From positions 124,001 through 188,000 of the forward strand of contig NZ_JBJQIK030000004.1 of the NCBI RefSeq assembly GCF_045984285.3: a stretch of 64,000 nt of DNA. Reading direction: 5' to 3'. The position numbers and the translations under genes are program-made. Below, piece by piece: positions 43,148-51,234 of the stretch. The stretch's first letter is position 1. Each line of letters begins with the position of its first letter. The notes beneath the pieces are model-generated. The model did no database searches. It had not been told where the DNA came from and saw only the letters and a list, made by a program, of their open reading frames with translations. Source of the DNA: Rugamonas sp045984285. GTDB taxonomy: Bacteria; Pseudomonadota; Gammaproteobacteria; Burkholderiales; Burkholderiaceae_D.

Positions 43148-43915
43148 ATGAAATTTCTCGCCCGCCTTGTTCAGTTTTTGCTAGCGGCTGCGCTCTGCCT
43201 GGCCGCCGGTTCCATGCGCGCCGGGCCCCTGGCCACCACGGTTGCGGCGGTGAAGCCGTCGGTCGTCGGCATCGGCACCTTGCAGCGCACCCGCAGTCCG
43301 CCGGTGCAGTTTCTCGCCACGGGTTTTATCGTGGGCGATGGACTGAGTGTGATCACTGCGGCGCACGCGGTTCCGCTGCTGCTCGATTCGGCCCGCATGG
43401 AGGTGTTAGGCATCATCACCGGCCAGGGCGAGCAGCTTGATTTTCGCCCCGTCACCGTGAAGAACATTGACCGGGAACATGATCTGGCGCATTTGCGGCT
43501 GATGGGCGCTCCCCTGCCCGCCTTGCGTGTGGCGGAAAACGACAATGCGGCGGAAGGCCAGGCCCTGGCTTTCACGGGTTTTCCGCTCGGGATGGCGCTC
43601 GGCATGGTGCCGGTGACGCACCGCGCCACGCTGGCTGCAATTACGCCGGTCACGCAGCCGCCCTTCCGTTCGCGCCAGCTGGATGCGCAAACGATTCGCC
43701 GCCTGCAAAAGCCTTTCAGCCTGTTCCAGCTGGACGGCACGGCGTATCCGGGCAACAGCGGCAGCCCCTTGTACGACCCCGACACCGGCACTGTGCACGG
43801 CGTGGTGAATGCCACCGCATTGAAAGGGGCGAAAGAAAACGCGATCAGCCAGCCGAGCGGCATTACCTATGCCGTTCCGGCCCGTTATCTGCGTGAACTG
43901 ATCGACCGAATCTGA
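43148..43915 (+). CDS. Secreted trypsin-like serine protease of the XrtA locus
   Basis: The 255-residue protein has a signal peptide (MKFLARLVQFLLAAALCLAAG) and a chymotrypsin/DegP fold with a full catalytic triad: His in ITAAHAVP, Asp in DREHDLAHL and Ser in YPGNSGSPLYD. It would cleave proteins in the periplasm; the target is unknown, perhaps PEP-CTERM proteins or export components. There is no PDZ domain. It lies 15 bp upstream of the export lipoprotein gene with gaggaga between them, so the two form an operon. Confidence 0.85.
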   Translation: MKFLARLVQFLLAAALCLAAGSMRAGPLATTVAAVKPSVVGIGTLQRTRSPPVQFLATGFIVGDGLSVITAAHAVPLLLDSARMEVLGIITGQGEQLDFRPVTVKNIDREHDLAHLRLMGAPLPALRVAENDNAAEGQALAFTGFPLGMALGMVPVTHRATLAAITPVTQPPFRSRQLDAQTIRRLQKPFSLFQLDGTAYPGNSGSPLYDPDTGTVHGVVNATALKGAKENAISQPSGITYAVPARYLRELIDRI

Positions 43916-43930
43916 AGAGAGGAGATTCCG

Positions 43931-44530
43931 ATGAAACGACTATTCGCACTGCTGGCCGCAACGCTGCTCACTGCGTGCGCCTCCACATCGCCCAATGCGC
44001 CGCTGGATCCGGGCCCCCTGCCGCCTGTCGAATACCTGATTGGGCCGGGGGACAACATCAACATCATCGTCTGGCGCAACCCGGAAGTATCGCAATCCGT
44101 GCCGGTGCGGCCGGACGGGCGCATCACCACCCCGCTGGTGGAAGACCTGGAAGCCAGCGGCAAGACTTCCACGCAACTGGCACGCGATATCGAGAAGGCG
44201 CTGTCGCGCTATATCCAGCAGCCGGTAGTGACCGTGATCGTTACCGGTTTCGTCGGCACCTACGACCGCCAGATCCGCGTGATCGGCCAGGCCGCACGCC
44301 CGCAGTCGCTGCCTTACCGCACCGGCATGTCGCTGATGGATGTGCTGATTGCCGTGGGCGGCATCACTGAATTTGCTGCCGGCAACCGCGCCAGCATCAT
44401 CCGCGACGTCAACGGCACCCGGCAGCAGTTCACCGTGCGCCTCAGCGACCTGCTGAAGCGCGGCGACATCAGCGCTGATGTGCCGATGCGGCCGGGCGAT
44501 GTGCTGGTGGTGCCGGAGAGCTTCTTCTGA
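43931..44530 (+). CDS. XrtA-associated polysaccharide export lipoprotein (Wza-like)
   Basis: The 199-residue protein has a lipoprotein signal (LLAATLLTAC; Cys16 lipidated) and the polysaccharide-export domain YLIGPGDNINIIVWRNPEVS, followed by a SLBB-type half (RVIGQAARPQSLPYRTGMSLMDVLIAVGG). It is shorter than Wza and lacks its C-terminal outer-membrane helix, as is usual for the PEP-CTERM export family. It probably sits on the outer membrane with the barrel protein encoded at 41576. Confidence 0.92.
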   Translation: MKRLFALLAATLLTACASTSPNAPLDPGPLPPVEYLIGPGDNINIIVWRNPEVSQSVPVRPDGRITTPLVEDLEASGKTSTQLARDIEKALSRYIQQPVVTVIVTGFVGTYDRQIRVIGQAARPQSLPYRTGMSLMDVLIAVGGITEFAAGNRASIIRDVNGTRQQFTVRLSDLLKRGDISADVPMRPGDVLVVPESFF

Positions 44531-44531
44531 G

Positions 44532-46358
44532 TCAGCGCCCTTCGCGCTGCCGGTACCATTGCTCCAGCATCATCAGCACCCATACCATGGTGCCGTGGTA
44601 GCCGGCATGTTCCGCAACATGCTCGCTCATCAGCCTTTCGGTGAAGGCGGCGCGCACAATGCCGCGCCGCGACAGGCCGGAGAGGCTGTCCTTTGCCATT
44701 TCCTGCAGCGGCTTGTGCGTTTGCAGCCACACGCCGAAAGGGAGCCCGAAGCCATGCTTGGGCTTCGCAAGGATTTCGTCCGGCAGGAAACCGCGCAAGG
44801 CCTCCTTGAAAAACCAGCGCAGCTGCGTGCCGCGCAGTTTCTGGCGCGGCGAGAGCTGTGCCGAAAAAGCGACCATGGCGTCGTCCAAGAAGGGGAAGGC
44901 GGCTTCAATTCCCGCCAGCTCGCAGGCCTTGCTCACTTTGGGCAAGTCGTTGTCCGCCAGCGTGGTCTTGAGGTCGAGCGCCAGCATACGGTTCACCAGG
45001 CTTTCCGCATCGCTGTGCCCATAGCTTTCGCGCAGCATGGCCAGGGGCGCCGCGGCCGACACGGCTTCGAGGAAATCCGCTTCAAACACTTCCTCGCCGC
45101 CGTAGCGTTCGAGCAGGTTATAGCTTTCCAGCCGGGCCGGCATGGCCACCGACGCTTGCCGCACATAGCTGCGCGCCTTCTGCAGCAGCCGTACGCGCTG
45201 CGCGCCCGGCAAGGCAGACAGCAGCGGTTCCAGCACGGATGCGCGGAGCCTGCGCGGAAGCCTTCCGTACAAGTCGAACAGCTGCTGGCGCGCATAGCGC
45301 TCGTTGCCGCCGAAAAGTTCGTCGCCGCCGTCGCCGCCTATCATGCGGCTGATACCGTCTTCCTGCGCCAGCAGCGCGCAATAGTAAGCCGGGACCGCCG
45401 AAGCATTGCCGGAAGGCTGGTCAAATGCGGCGGCGATGCTGGGGATGGCAGTCACCACGTCGTCCGGCGACACGTAGTACTCGTGATGGATGGTGCCAAA
45501 GTGCCGCGCGGTGATGCGTGCATACGCCATCTCGTCATAGCCATCGGCATCGAAGCCGATGGAATACGTGCGGGCCGGCCGCTTGCCGCAGGCCGTCAGC
45601 ATGCCGGCAATGGTTGAACTGTCCGTGCCGCCGCTGAGGAAGGCGCCGGCCGAATCATCCCGGGCCAATGCGCCCATGCTTTCACGGAGCTGGGCGAGAA
45701 AAGCCTGGCGCAGGGCCGGAAAAGCCTGCTCGCGCTCTTCCACATAGTGCATGCGCCAGTAGGCACGGGTGCTGGCCCTGCCCTGCCGATAGTGCAGGTA
45801 ATGGCCAGGCAGCAGGCGCTGCACGCCGCGATAGATCGTGGCCGGACCCGGAACCATGTGAAAGTAGACGTAGTTGTAGACGCTCTGCGGATCGATCTCC
45901 GCATGCCCGCGCAGGCAATCGGCGGAGGTGGCGAAACGCAGCGCTTCACCCTGCATGGCCCATAGCACGGGATGCACGCCCATGCGGTCGGTGGCGAGCA
46001 GCGCCTCGCCACGGCGGCTGTCCAGGATGGCCAGTGCAAAGGAGCCGGAAAGCTTTGCGCACAGGTCCGGCGTGTTGTTATGCCATGCCATGGCCAGCGC
46101 ATGCGCATGGCCTTCGGCCTCGGCCAGCCCCGCCAGCCGGGGATCATTCCATCCGGGGCGTCCCCAAATGGCGACCAGCAGGCCATCGACACTGGCGAGA
46201 TGTGCGGACGGCTGCGGCGCGCACAAGGCCACGGCACTGCGGTCGCCGCGCGCAAGATGCAGGGGGCTGCGATCGAAGCGCCGCAGCGGTGCGGCCATAT
46301 CGTTGAGCAGCTCGTCGTTACCGGGTTGTTTGCCCATCCATCCGCACAAGCCGCTCAT
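44532..46358 (-). CDS. Asparagine-synthase-like protein with degenerate glutaminase half
   Basis: The 608-residue protein begins MSGLCGWMGKQ, so the first Cys is residue 5 and not the Cys2 required by class II amidotransferases. The glutaminase motifs RHRGPD and NGEIYN are also missing (DGLLVAIWGRPGWND stands in that place). The synthetase half is intact: SGGTDSSTIAG and GGDGGDELFGG. It may adenylate a carboxylate and use another amine donor, or partner with the intact amidotransferase at 33768. It lies 12 bp after the PLP decarboxylase gene in the ligase operon. Confidence 0.85.
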   Translation of the reverse strand: MSGLCGWMGKQPGNDELLNDMAAPLRRFDRSPLHLARGDRSAVALCAPQPSAHLASVDGLLVAIWGRPGWNDPRLAGLAEAEGHAHALAMAWHNNTPDLCAKLSGSFALAILDSRRGEALLATDRMGVHPVLWAMQGEALRFATSADCLRGHAEIDPQSVYNYVYFHMVPGPATIYRGVQRLLPGHYLHYRQGRASTRAYWRMHYVEEREQAFPALRQAFLAQLRESMGALARDDSAGAFLSGGTDSSTIAGMLTACGKRPARTYSIGFDADGYDEMAYARITARHFGTIHHEYYVSPDDVVTAIPSIAAAFDQPSGNASAVPAYYCALLAQEDGISRMIGGDGGDELFGGNERYARQQLFDLYGRLPRRLRASVLEPLLSALPGAQRVRLLQKARSYVRQASVAMPARLESYNLLERYGGEEVFEADFLEAVSAAAPLAMLRESYGHSDAESLVNRMLALDLKTTLADNDLPKVSKACELAGIEAAFPFLDDAMVAFSAQLSPRQKLRGTQLRWFFKEALRGFLPDEILAKPKHGFGLPFGVWLQTHKPLQEMAKDSLSGLSRRGIVRAAFTERLMSEHVAEHAGYHGTMVWVLMMLEQWYRQREGR

Positions 46359-46370
46359 GGCACGCTCCTG

Positions 46371-47606
46371 TCAGATCAGAACCTCGACTGCATCGGGATG
46401 ACTCAGGAAGGCAGACGGGCTGGCACTGCGGCCGTATGCGCCCGACTGCAACACGGCGACCAGGTCGCCCGGCTGGGCCCTGGCCAGCTCCATCTGGTCG
46501 GCCAGCAGGTCCAGCGGTGTACACAGCGGACCTACCACGGACACCGTTTCGCGCTCGCCGCCCTTCACGCGGTTGCCGATCACCACCGGATAATTCTTGC
46601 GGATGACCTGCCCGAAATTGCCGGATGCCGCCAGCTGGTGGTGCAGGCCGCCATCCGTCACCAGATAGACCTGGCCGCGTGATTCCTTGCGGTCGATAAT
46701 GCGGGTGACGTAGACGCCCGCTTCACCCACCAGATAGCGGCCCAGTTCAATCACCACCTGCGCCGCAGGCATTTGCGGCATGTATTGCGCCAGCACCTCA
46801 TGCAGATGGCTCCCGACAGCCTGGAGGTCGAGACGCTCTTCGCCGGGGAAGTAAGGAATGCCGAAACCGCCGCCGATATTCAGCAGGCGCAGCGCGCGCG
46901 GCGCATCCTGCGCCAGCCGTGCGGCGAGTGCAAAGGTCTTGTCATGCGCTTCCTGGATCGCAGCCGCCTTCAGGTTTTGCGAACCGCTGAAGATGTGGAA
47001 GCCATGGAAGTCCAGCTCCAGCGCAGCGATGCGGCGCAGCATGGCAGGCACACGCTCGGCGTCCACCCCGAACTGTTTCGGGCCGCCGCCCATCTTCATG
47101 CCGGAAGACTTCAGTTCGAAGTCCGGGTTAACGCGCACCGCCACCTGGGGCTGGATGCCCAGCTGCCGGCCGATGACGGCGGCGCGCTCCATTTCGCCCT
47201 CGGACTCCAGGTTGAGCACAATGCCCGCAGCGATTGCCACGGACAGTTCGGCATCGCGCTTGCCAGGCCCGGCAAAGCTGATGCGCGAGGGTGGCATGGT
47301 GGTATCCAGCGCGGTTTTCAGTTCGCCAGCGGAGGCAACGTCCAGCCCATCCACCAGGGTAGCCATGTGCTGCACCACCGCGGGCATGGGATTGGCCTTC
47401 ATCGCGTAGTGCAGGTGGACCGATGGCGGCAGGTGCTTGCGCAGTTCGGCCACGCGCTGCGTCATGGCGGCGCGGTCGTAAGCGAAAAACGGGGTCTGGC
47501 CCACGCGCTGCGCGAGGCGTGGCAGCGGAATGCCGCCGATCAGCAGCGCATCGTCCTGCACCGGGAACTGGTTGAGCGGTGCATGCTGGGGACGGGCCGC
47601 ACTCAT
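46371..47606 (-). CDS. XrtA-associated PLP-dependent decarboxylase (DapDC/ODC-like fold III)
   Basis: The 411-residue enzyme is a fold-type III decarboxylase with the pyridoxal Lys70 in HYAMKANPMP and HIFSGSQN, and the GGGFGIPYF phosphate loop. It belongs to the exosortase A-associated pyridoxal decarboxylase family and would decarboxylate a basic or branched amino acid, possibly while attached to a carrier protein. Its ATG overlaps the upstream ligase stop by 4 bp. The substrate is unknown. Confidence 0.9.
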   Translation of the reverse strand: MSAARPQHAPLNQFPVQDDALLIGGIPLPRLAQRVGQTPFFAYDRAAMTQRVAELRKHLPPSVHLHYAMKANPMPAVVQHMATLVDGLDVASAGELKTALDTTMPPSRISFAGPGKRDAELSVAIAAGIVLNLESEGEMERAAVIGRQLGIQPQVAVRVNPDFELKSSGMKMGGGPKQFGVDAERVPAMLRRIAALELDFHGFHIFSGSQNLKAAAIQEAHDKTFALAARLAQDAPRALRLLNIGGGFGIPYFPGEERLDLQAVGSHLHEVLAQYMPQMPAAQVVIELGRYLVGEAGVYVTRIIDRKESRGQVYLVTDGGLHHQLAASGNFGQVIRKNYPVVIGNRVKGGERETVSVVGPLCTPLDLLADQMELARAQPGDLVAVLQSGAYGRSASPSAFLSHPDAVEVLI

Positions 47607-49183
47607 GGCTTCTCCTGGAATACGCAGGCATATTGAGTGCCGAGCAGTTTGCGGTCGATCTTGCCGTTCGGGTTGCGCGGCAGCGTGCCGTCAACCATCA
47701 CGATTTTCTGGGGCAGCATATAGGCGGGCAAGCGGGGCTTGCAGGCGGCCAGCAGATCGGCGGCTGTCATCGTTTTTCCTTCACGCGTGGCGGCAACGAC
47801 CACAATAGCCTGGCCCAGCGCGGGATGCGGCACACCGATGGCCGCCGCTTCCGCAACCGCTTCCTGCGCATAGATGACCTCTTCCACTTCGCTGGGGCTG
47901 ACCCGGTAGCCGGAAGTCTTGATCATCTCGTCGCTGCGGCTGACAAAGTATAGGAAGCCCTCTTCATCGCGCCGCACTGTGTCGCCGGACCACACAGCCA
48001 CCTCCTGCAGCGGCAGGCCTGCATGGCGTACGGGCAGCGGGCGGAAACGTTCGGCAGTACGGGCCGGGTCGTTCCAGTAACCCAGCGATACCAGGGCGCC
48101 ACGATGCACCAGTTCTCCCGGTTCGCCCGCCGCGCACTCGCTGCCGTCCGGCCGCAGCACCATCACTTCCGCATTCGGAATGGCCTTGCCCATCGAATCA
48201 GGCCGGCGGTCCAGCTCCTCCGGCGGCAGATAGGTGGAGCGGAATGCCTCGGTCAGGCCGTACATCAGGTAGGGCTTCGCCTTCGGCAGCGCCTTGCGCA
48301 GTGCGTCGAGGGTGGGCCGCTGCATGGCGCCGCCCGAGTTGGTGATATAGCGCAGCGTACAGTCCGTAGGCCAGTCCAGCGGCGCAAGCTGAATCCACAG
48401 CGGAGGCACGGCCGCCAGGCCCGTGATGCGTTCCGCAACGACGGCGTTCAGCACATCGCGCGGAAACAGGTGATTGATAAGCACGGCGCACGCGCCAACG
48501 CTGAAGGCAGTCGTCAACTGGCTGAGGCCATAGTCGAAGCTGAGCGGCAGCACGGCCAGCAGGCGGTCCTGCTGCGTGTTGCCAAGGTAGGATGCAACGC
48601 TGCGCGCACCCGCCATCATGTTCCGGTGTGACAGCACAACGCCTTTCGGCTTGCCGGTGCTGCCGGAGGTGTAAAGGATTGCCGCCATGTCCGCATCGAT
48701 GGCGCGCGTCGGGGTGTTCGCCGGAGGCACGTCAAGCGCAGCATCCCAGGAAAGCGCCTCTACCTTGGCCACAGCGGCAAGCTGGCCGCTTCCGGTTGCG
48801 ATCACGGTGCGCAGGTCCGGGCATTGCGCCAGCGCGGGGGCCAGCACCCGCAGGCGGTCGGCAGATGTCACCAGCACACGCACGTTGCAATCGGCCAGGA
48901 TATAGGCGACCTGCTCGGCCTTCAGCAAGGGATTGACCGGCACGAACACGCCTCCTGCGAGCGAGGCGCCAAACATGGCCGCCACGTTCTCGACGTTCTT
49001 CTCCATGTAGACGGCCACGCGCTCGCCGCGCTGCAATCCGCCGCGCAGGAAGCCGTTCGCCGCAGCGCGCACCAGCGCCGCCAGGCCGCGATAGGACAGG
49101 CGCTGCGCGCCGTATACCAGCGCTTCCGCTTCAGGCGAGGCTTGCTCGCTCTGGAAAATGAGATCGTGAATCAGATCGTTCAT
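47603..49183 (-). CDS. XrtA-associated AMP-dependent acyl ligase
   Basis: The 526-residue enzyme is an ANL-superfamily ligase with the P-loop YTSGSTGKPK at residues 171-180 and the later motifs YGLTEAFRSTYLPP and GDTVRRDEEGFLYFVSR. It probably loads an acid onto the acyl carrier protein encoded at 49384 (divergent neighbour). The start at 49183 is chosen because it restores the conserved N-terminus; the frame opens 10 codons upstream at a TTG. It matches the exosortase A acyl-CoA ligase family. Confidence 0.9.
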   Translation of the reverse strand: MNDLIHDLIFQSEQASPEAEALVYGAQRLSYRGLAALVRAAANGFLRGGLQRGERVAVYMEKNVENVAAMFGASLAGGVFVPVNPLLKAEQVAYILADCNVRVLVTSADRLRVLAPALAQCPDLRTVIATGSGQLAAVAKVEALSWDAALDVPPANTPTRAIDADMAAILYTSGSTGKPKGVVLSHRNMMAGARSVASYLGNTQQDRLLAVLPLSFDYGLSQLTTAFSVGACAVLINHLFPRDVLNAVVAERITGLAAVPPLWIQLAPLDWPTDCTLRYITNSGGAMQRPTLDALRKALPKAKPYLMYGLTEAFRSTYLPPEELDRRPDSMGKAIPNAEVMVLRPDGSECAAGEPGELVHRGALVSLGYWNDPARTAERFRPLPVRHAGLPLQEVAVWSGDTVRRDEEGFLYFVSRSDEMIKTSGYRVSPSEVEEVIYAQEAVAEAAAIGVPHPALGQAIVVVAATREGKTMTAADLLAACKPRLPAYMLPQKIVMVDGTLPRNPNGKIDRKLLGTQYACVFQEKP

Positions 49184-49258
49184 GGGAGGTCGGGCCAAAG
49201 GCCGCAAGGGCAAGACGAAGCGCGAAAACTCTTCGACAATCCTATCATTCTACAATTG

Positions 49259-49273
49259 GGCGCAATTTGCGCC
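49259..49273. promoter_or_regulatory. Palindrome in the divergent ligase/ACP promoter region
   Basis: Arms ggcgcaa and ttgcgcc are perfect inverses around a single central T. The site lies 76 bp upstream of the ligase start and 110 bp upstream of the ACP start. It is a candidate operator for coordinating the two halves of the module. No regulator gene is nearby. Confidence 0.4.
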
Positions 49274-49383
49274 AAGCCAAACTCTCCCGCGCAGGCTGCT
49301 TCTACACTGGCAGAACGCCGTCAGGGTATACTCCGCCGCGCAAAACAACCCGCGCGGGTTGCGAATATGACCATGGAGTTGCT

Positions 49384-49632
49384 ATGTATCTGGAAGAAGT
49401 CAAAAAAATCGTGATCGACGTGCTGGCCCTTGGCGCCGCAGGCGAATCGCTGAATGAGCATTCGGCATTGCTGGGCAGCCTGCCGGAGCTGGATTCGATG
49501 GCTGTAGTGCAGCTGATCGGCGCCCTGGAAGATCATTTCGGCTTCAGCGTCGACGACGACGAAATCAGCGCTGCCAATTTCGCAACGCTCGGCAGTCTGG
49601 CTGCATTTGTCAGGTTCAAGTTGACGGCATGA
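49384..49632 (+). CDS. Acyl carrier protein of the XrtA module
   Basis: The 82-residue acidic protein carries the carrier-protein motif ELDSMAVVQL with the phosphopantetheine Ser38. The rest is four short helices (LEDHFGFSVDDDEI). The frame opens at 49267, but the ATG at 49384 follows ggag and starts the conserved MYLEEVKKIVIDVL region. It overlaps the next gene by 4 bp (ATGA). It probably accepts the acyl group from the AMP ligase at 47603. Confidence 0.9.
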   Translation: MYLEEVKKIVIDVLALGAAGESLNEHSALLGSLPELDSMAVVQLIGALEDHFGFSVDDDEISAANFATLGSLAAFVRFKLTA

Positions 49633-50438
49633 TTCCCTCAAGCGCGCCGCCTCCCCGGCCGTTCTTCCTGAACGCCGGCGAGGCGGCGCGCTTTTGCCTC
49701 TATCACGCTGCCGCGCAGCCCTGCCGCGGCAGCTGGCTGTATGTCCATCCCTTTGCTGAAGAACTGAACAAATCGCGCCGCATGGCGGCACTGCAGGCGC
49801 GGGCGCTGTCGCAAAGCGGCTTCGCGGTGCTGCAGATCGATTTATACGGTTGCGGCGACAGCGCCGGCGACTTCGGCGACGCGAGCTGGCAGGCCTGGCT
49901 CGATGACCTGCAACTCGCATCGGCGTGGCTGACGTCGGAAACAGGTTCGCGTCCCGGCCTGTGGGGCCTGCGCCTCGGCGCTTCGCTGGCCGTGGCCTAC
50001 GCCAGTTCTGCCTCGTGCCCACCCGAGCGCCTGCTGCTCTGGCAGCCCGTCTGCCAGGGAACGCAGCACCTGCGCCAGTTCCTGCGCCTGAAGGTCGCCG
50101 GCGACGCCCTGGAGCGGAACGCGGGCGCCGGCGTCGCCGCCATGCGCCAGTCGCTGCTGGACGGGGTTGCGCTGGAAATCGCCGGTTACCAGCTGTCGCC
50201 GGTGCTGGCGCAGGTAATCGATGCGCTCGACCTGTGCAGCCTGGCCCCACGCATGCCAACGCACTGGATGGAGATCGGCGCCCAGTATTCGCCCGGCGCA
50301 CAGCGGATCGCCGATGCCTGGCGCGCCGCAGGAACGCCGCTGGAATTCGATCTGGCCGCCGGCCCTCCTTTCTGGGCCACGCAGGAAGTCGCCGAATGTC
50401 CCGCCTTGCTCAGCCTCACCGCACGCCATGTATGCTGA
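49629..50438 (+). CDS. XrtA-associated alpha/beta hydrolase 2 (nucleophile replaced)
   Basis: The 269-residue protein matches the exosortase A hydrolase 2 family with HPFAEELNKSRRMAALQARAL and DLYGCGDSAGDFG. The nucleophile elbow reads GLRLG with Arg115 where Ser is expected, so ordinary esterase activity is unlikely. It may bind a thioester or act as a transferase or chaperone. Its start overlaps the ACP stop by 4 bp, so it probably acts on the ACP-bound group. Confidence 0.85.
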   Translation: MIPSSAPPPRPFFLNAGEAARFCLYHAAAQPCRGSWLYVHPFAEELNKSRRMAALQARALSQSGFAVLQIDLYGCGDSAGDFGDASWQAWLDDLQLASAWLTSETGSRPGLWGLRLGASLAVAYASSASCPPERLLLWQPVCQGTQHLRQFLRLKVAGDALERNAGAGVAAMRQSLLDGVALEIAGYQLSPVLAQVIDALDLCSLAPRMPTHWMEIGAQYSPGAQRIADAWRAAGTPLEFDLAAGPPFWATQEVAECPALLSLTARHVC

Positions 50439-51234
50439 AACGGCCCATTGCTTCGAGTGCGAAGGCGACTGGCTGACCGCCATCGCGACGGCGCCCCGGC
50501 AGCCCCTGCGGCGCGGAGTGCTGATTCTCGTCGGCGGGCCGCAGTACCGCGCCGGCAGCCACCGCCAGTTCGTCCTGCTGGCTCGCACGCTGGCGCAGCA
50601 CGGTATACCTTCCTTCCGTTTCGATGTGCGTGGCATGGGCGACAGCACCGGTGATCCGCGCGGCTTTGAAGCGACAGCCGCCGACATCCGGGCCGCAATC
50701 GACCACTTCTTCATCATCCAGCCCTGCCTCGCTGAAGTGGTGCTGTGGGGACTTTGCGATGCCGCTTCGGCAGCCCTGCTCCATTCCGTGCGGGATGCGC
50801 GCGTGCATGGCCTGGTGCTGCTGAATCCCTGGGTACGCAGCACTCAGACCGCCGCCCAGGCCACGCTGAAGCACTACTATCGCTCACGCCTGCTCGATGC
50901 AGGTTTCTGGAACAAGCTGATTGCGGGACGGTTCCGGCCCGCTGCGGCGTTGCGCTCCTTTGCCGGCCTGGCAGCGGCGGCACGCCAGCCTGCCGACAGC
51001 GCCCTCGCCTCGCGCATGCTGCAAGGGCTGCGGCTTTTTCCCGGCCGCGTGCTCGTGATCCTGAGTGGACGGGATCTGACTGCGCGCGAATTCAGCGACG
51101 TGTGCTTGCGCTCCCCCGAATGGACAAACCGGATCGAGCTGCGCGAGCTCGCGGAAGCCAACCACACCTTCGCGCGTGCCGAGTGGCGCGAGCAAGTGGC
51201 GGCGTGGACTGCGCAATGGGTGAAATCATGCTGA
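50428..51234 (+). CDS. XrtA-associated alpha/beta hydrolase 1 (Cys in nucleophile elbow)
   Basis: The 268-residue protein is an alpha/beta hydrolase with FRFDVRGMGDSTGDPR early and the elbow GLCDA, giving Cys110 at the nucleophile position, then Asp in LSGRDLT and His in EANHTFARAEW. A Cys nucleophile suggests acyltransferase or thioesterase-like chemistry. The start at 50428 overlaps hydrolase 2 by 11 bp; the frame start 69 codons upstream is an alternate-frame artefact. It overlaps the next glycosyltransferase by 7 bp. Confidence 0.87.
   Translation: MYAETAHCFECEGDWLTAIATAPRQPLRRGVLILVGGPQYRAGSHRQFVLLARTLAQHGIPSFRFDVRGMGDSTGDPRGFEATAADIRAAIDHFFIIQPCLAEVVLWGLCDAASAALLHSVRDARVHGLVLLNPWVRSTQTAAQATLKHYYRSRLLDAGFWNKLIAGRFRPAAALRSFAGLAAAARQPADSALASRMLQGLRLFPGRVLVILSGRDLTAREFSDVCLRSPEWTNRIELRELAEANHTFARAEWREQVAAWTAQWVKSC

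Noticed and set aside
49267..49383. A 39-residue extension of the acyl carrier protein
   Set aside because: It lies in the promoter region, is Arg/Cys-rich, and the carrier-protein fold starts at 49384 behind a ribosome site.
50745..51227. An N-terminal extension of the glycosyltransferase at 51228
   Set aside because: It lies in an alternate frame of hydrolase 1 and has no family match; the GT4 N-terminus starts at 51228.
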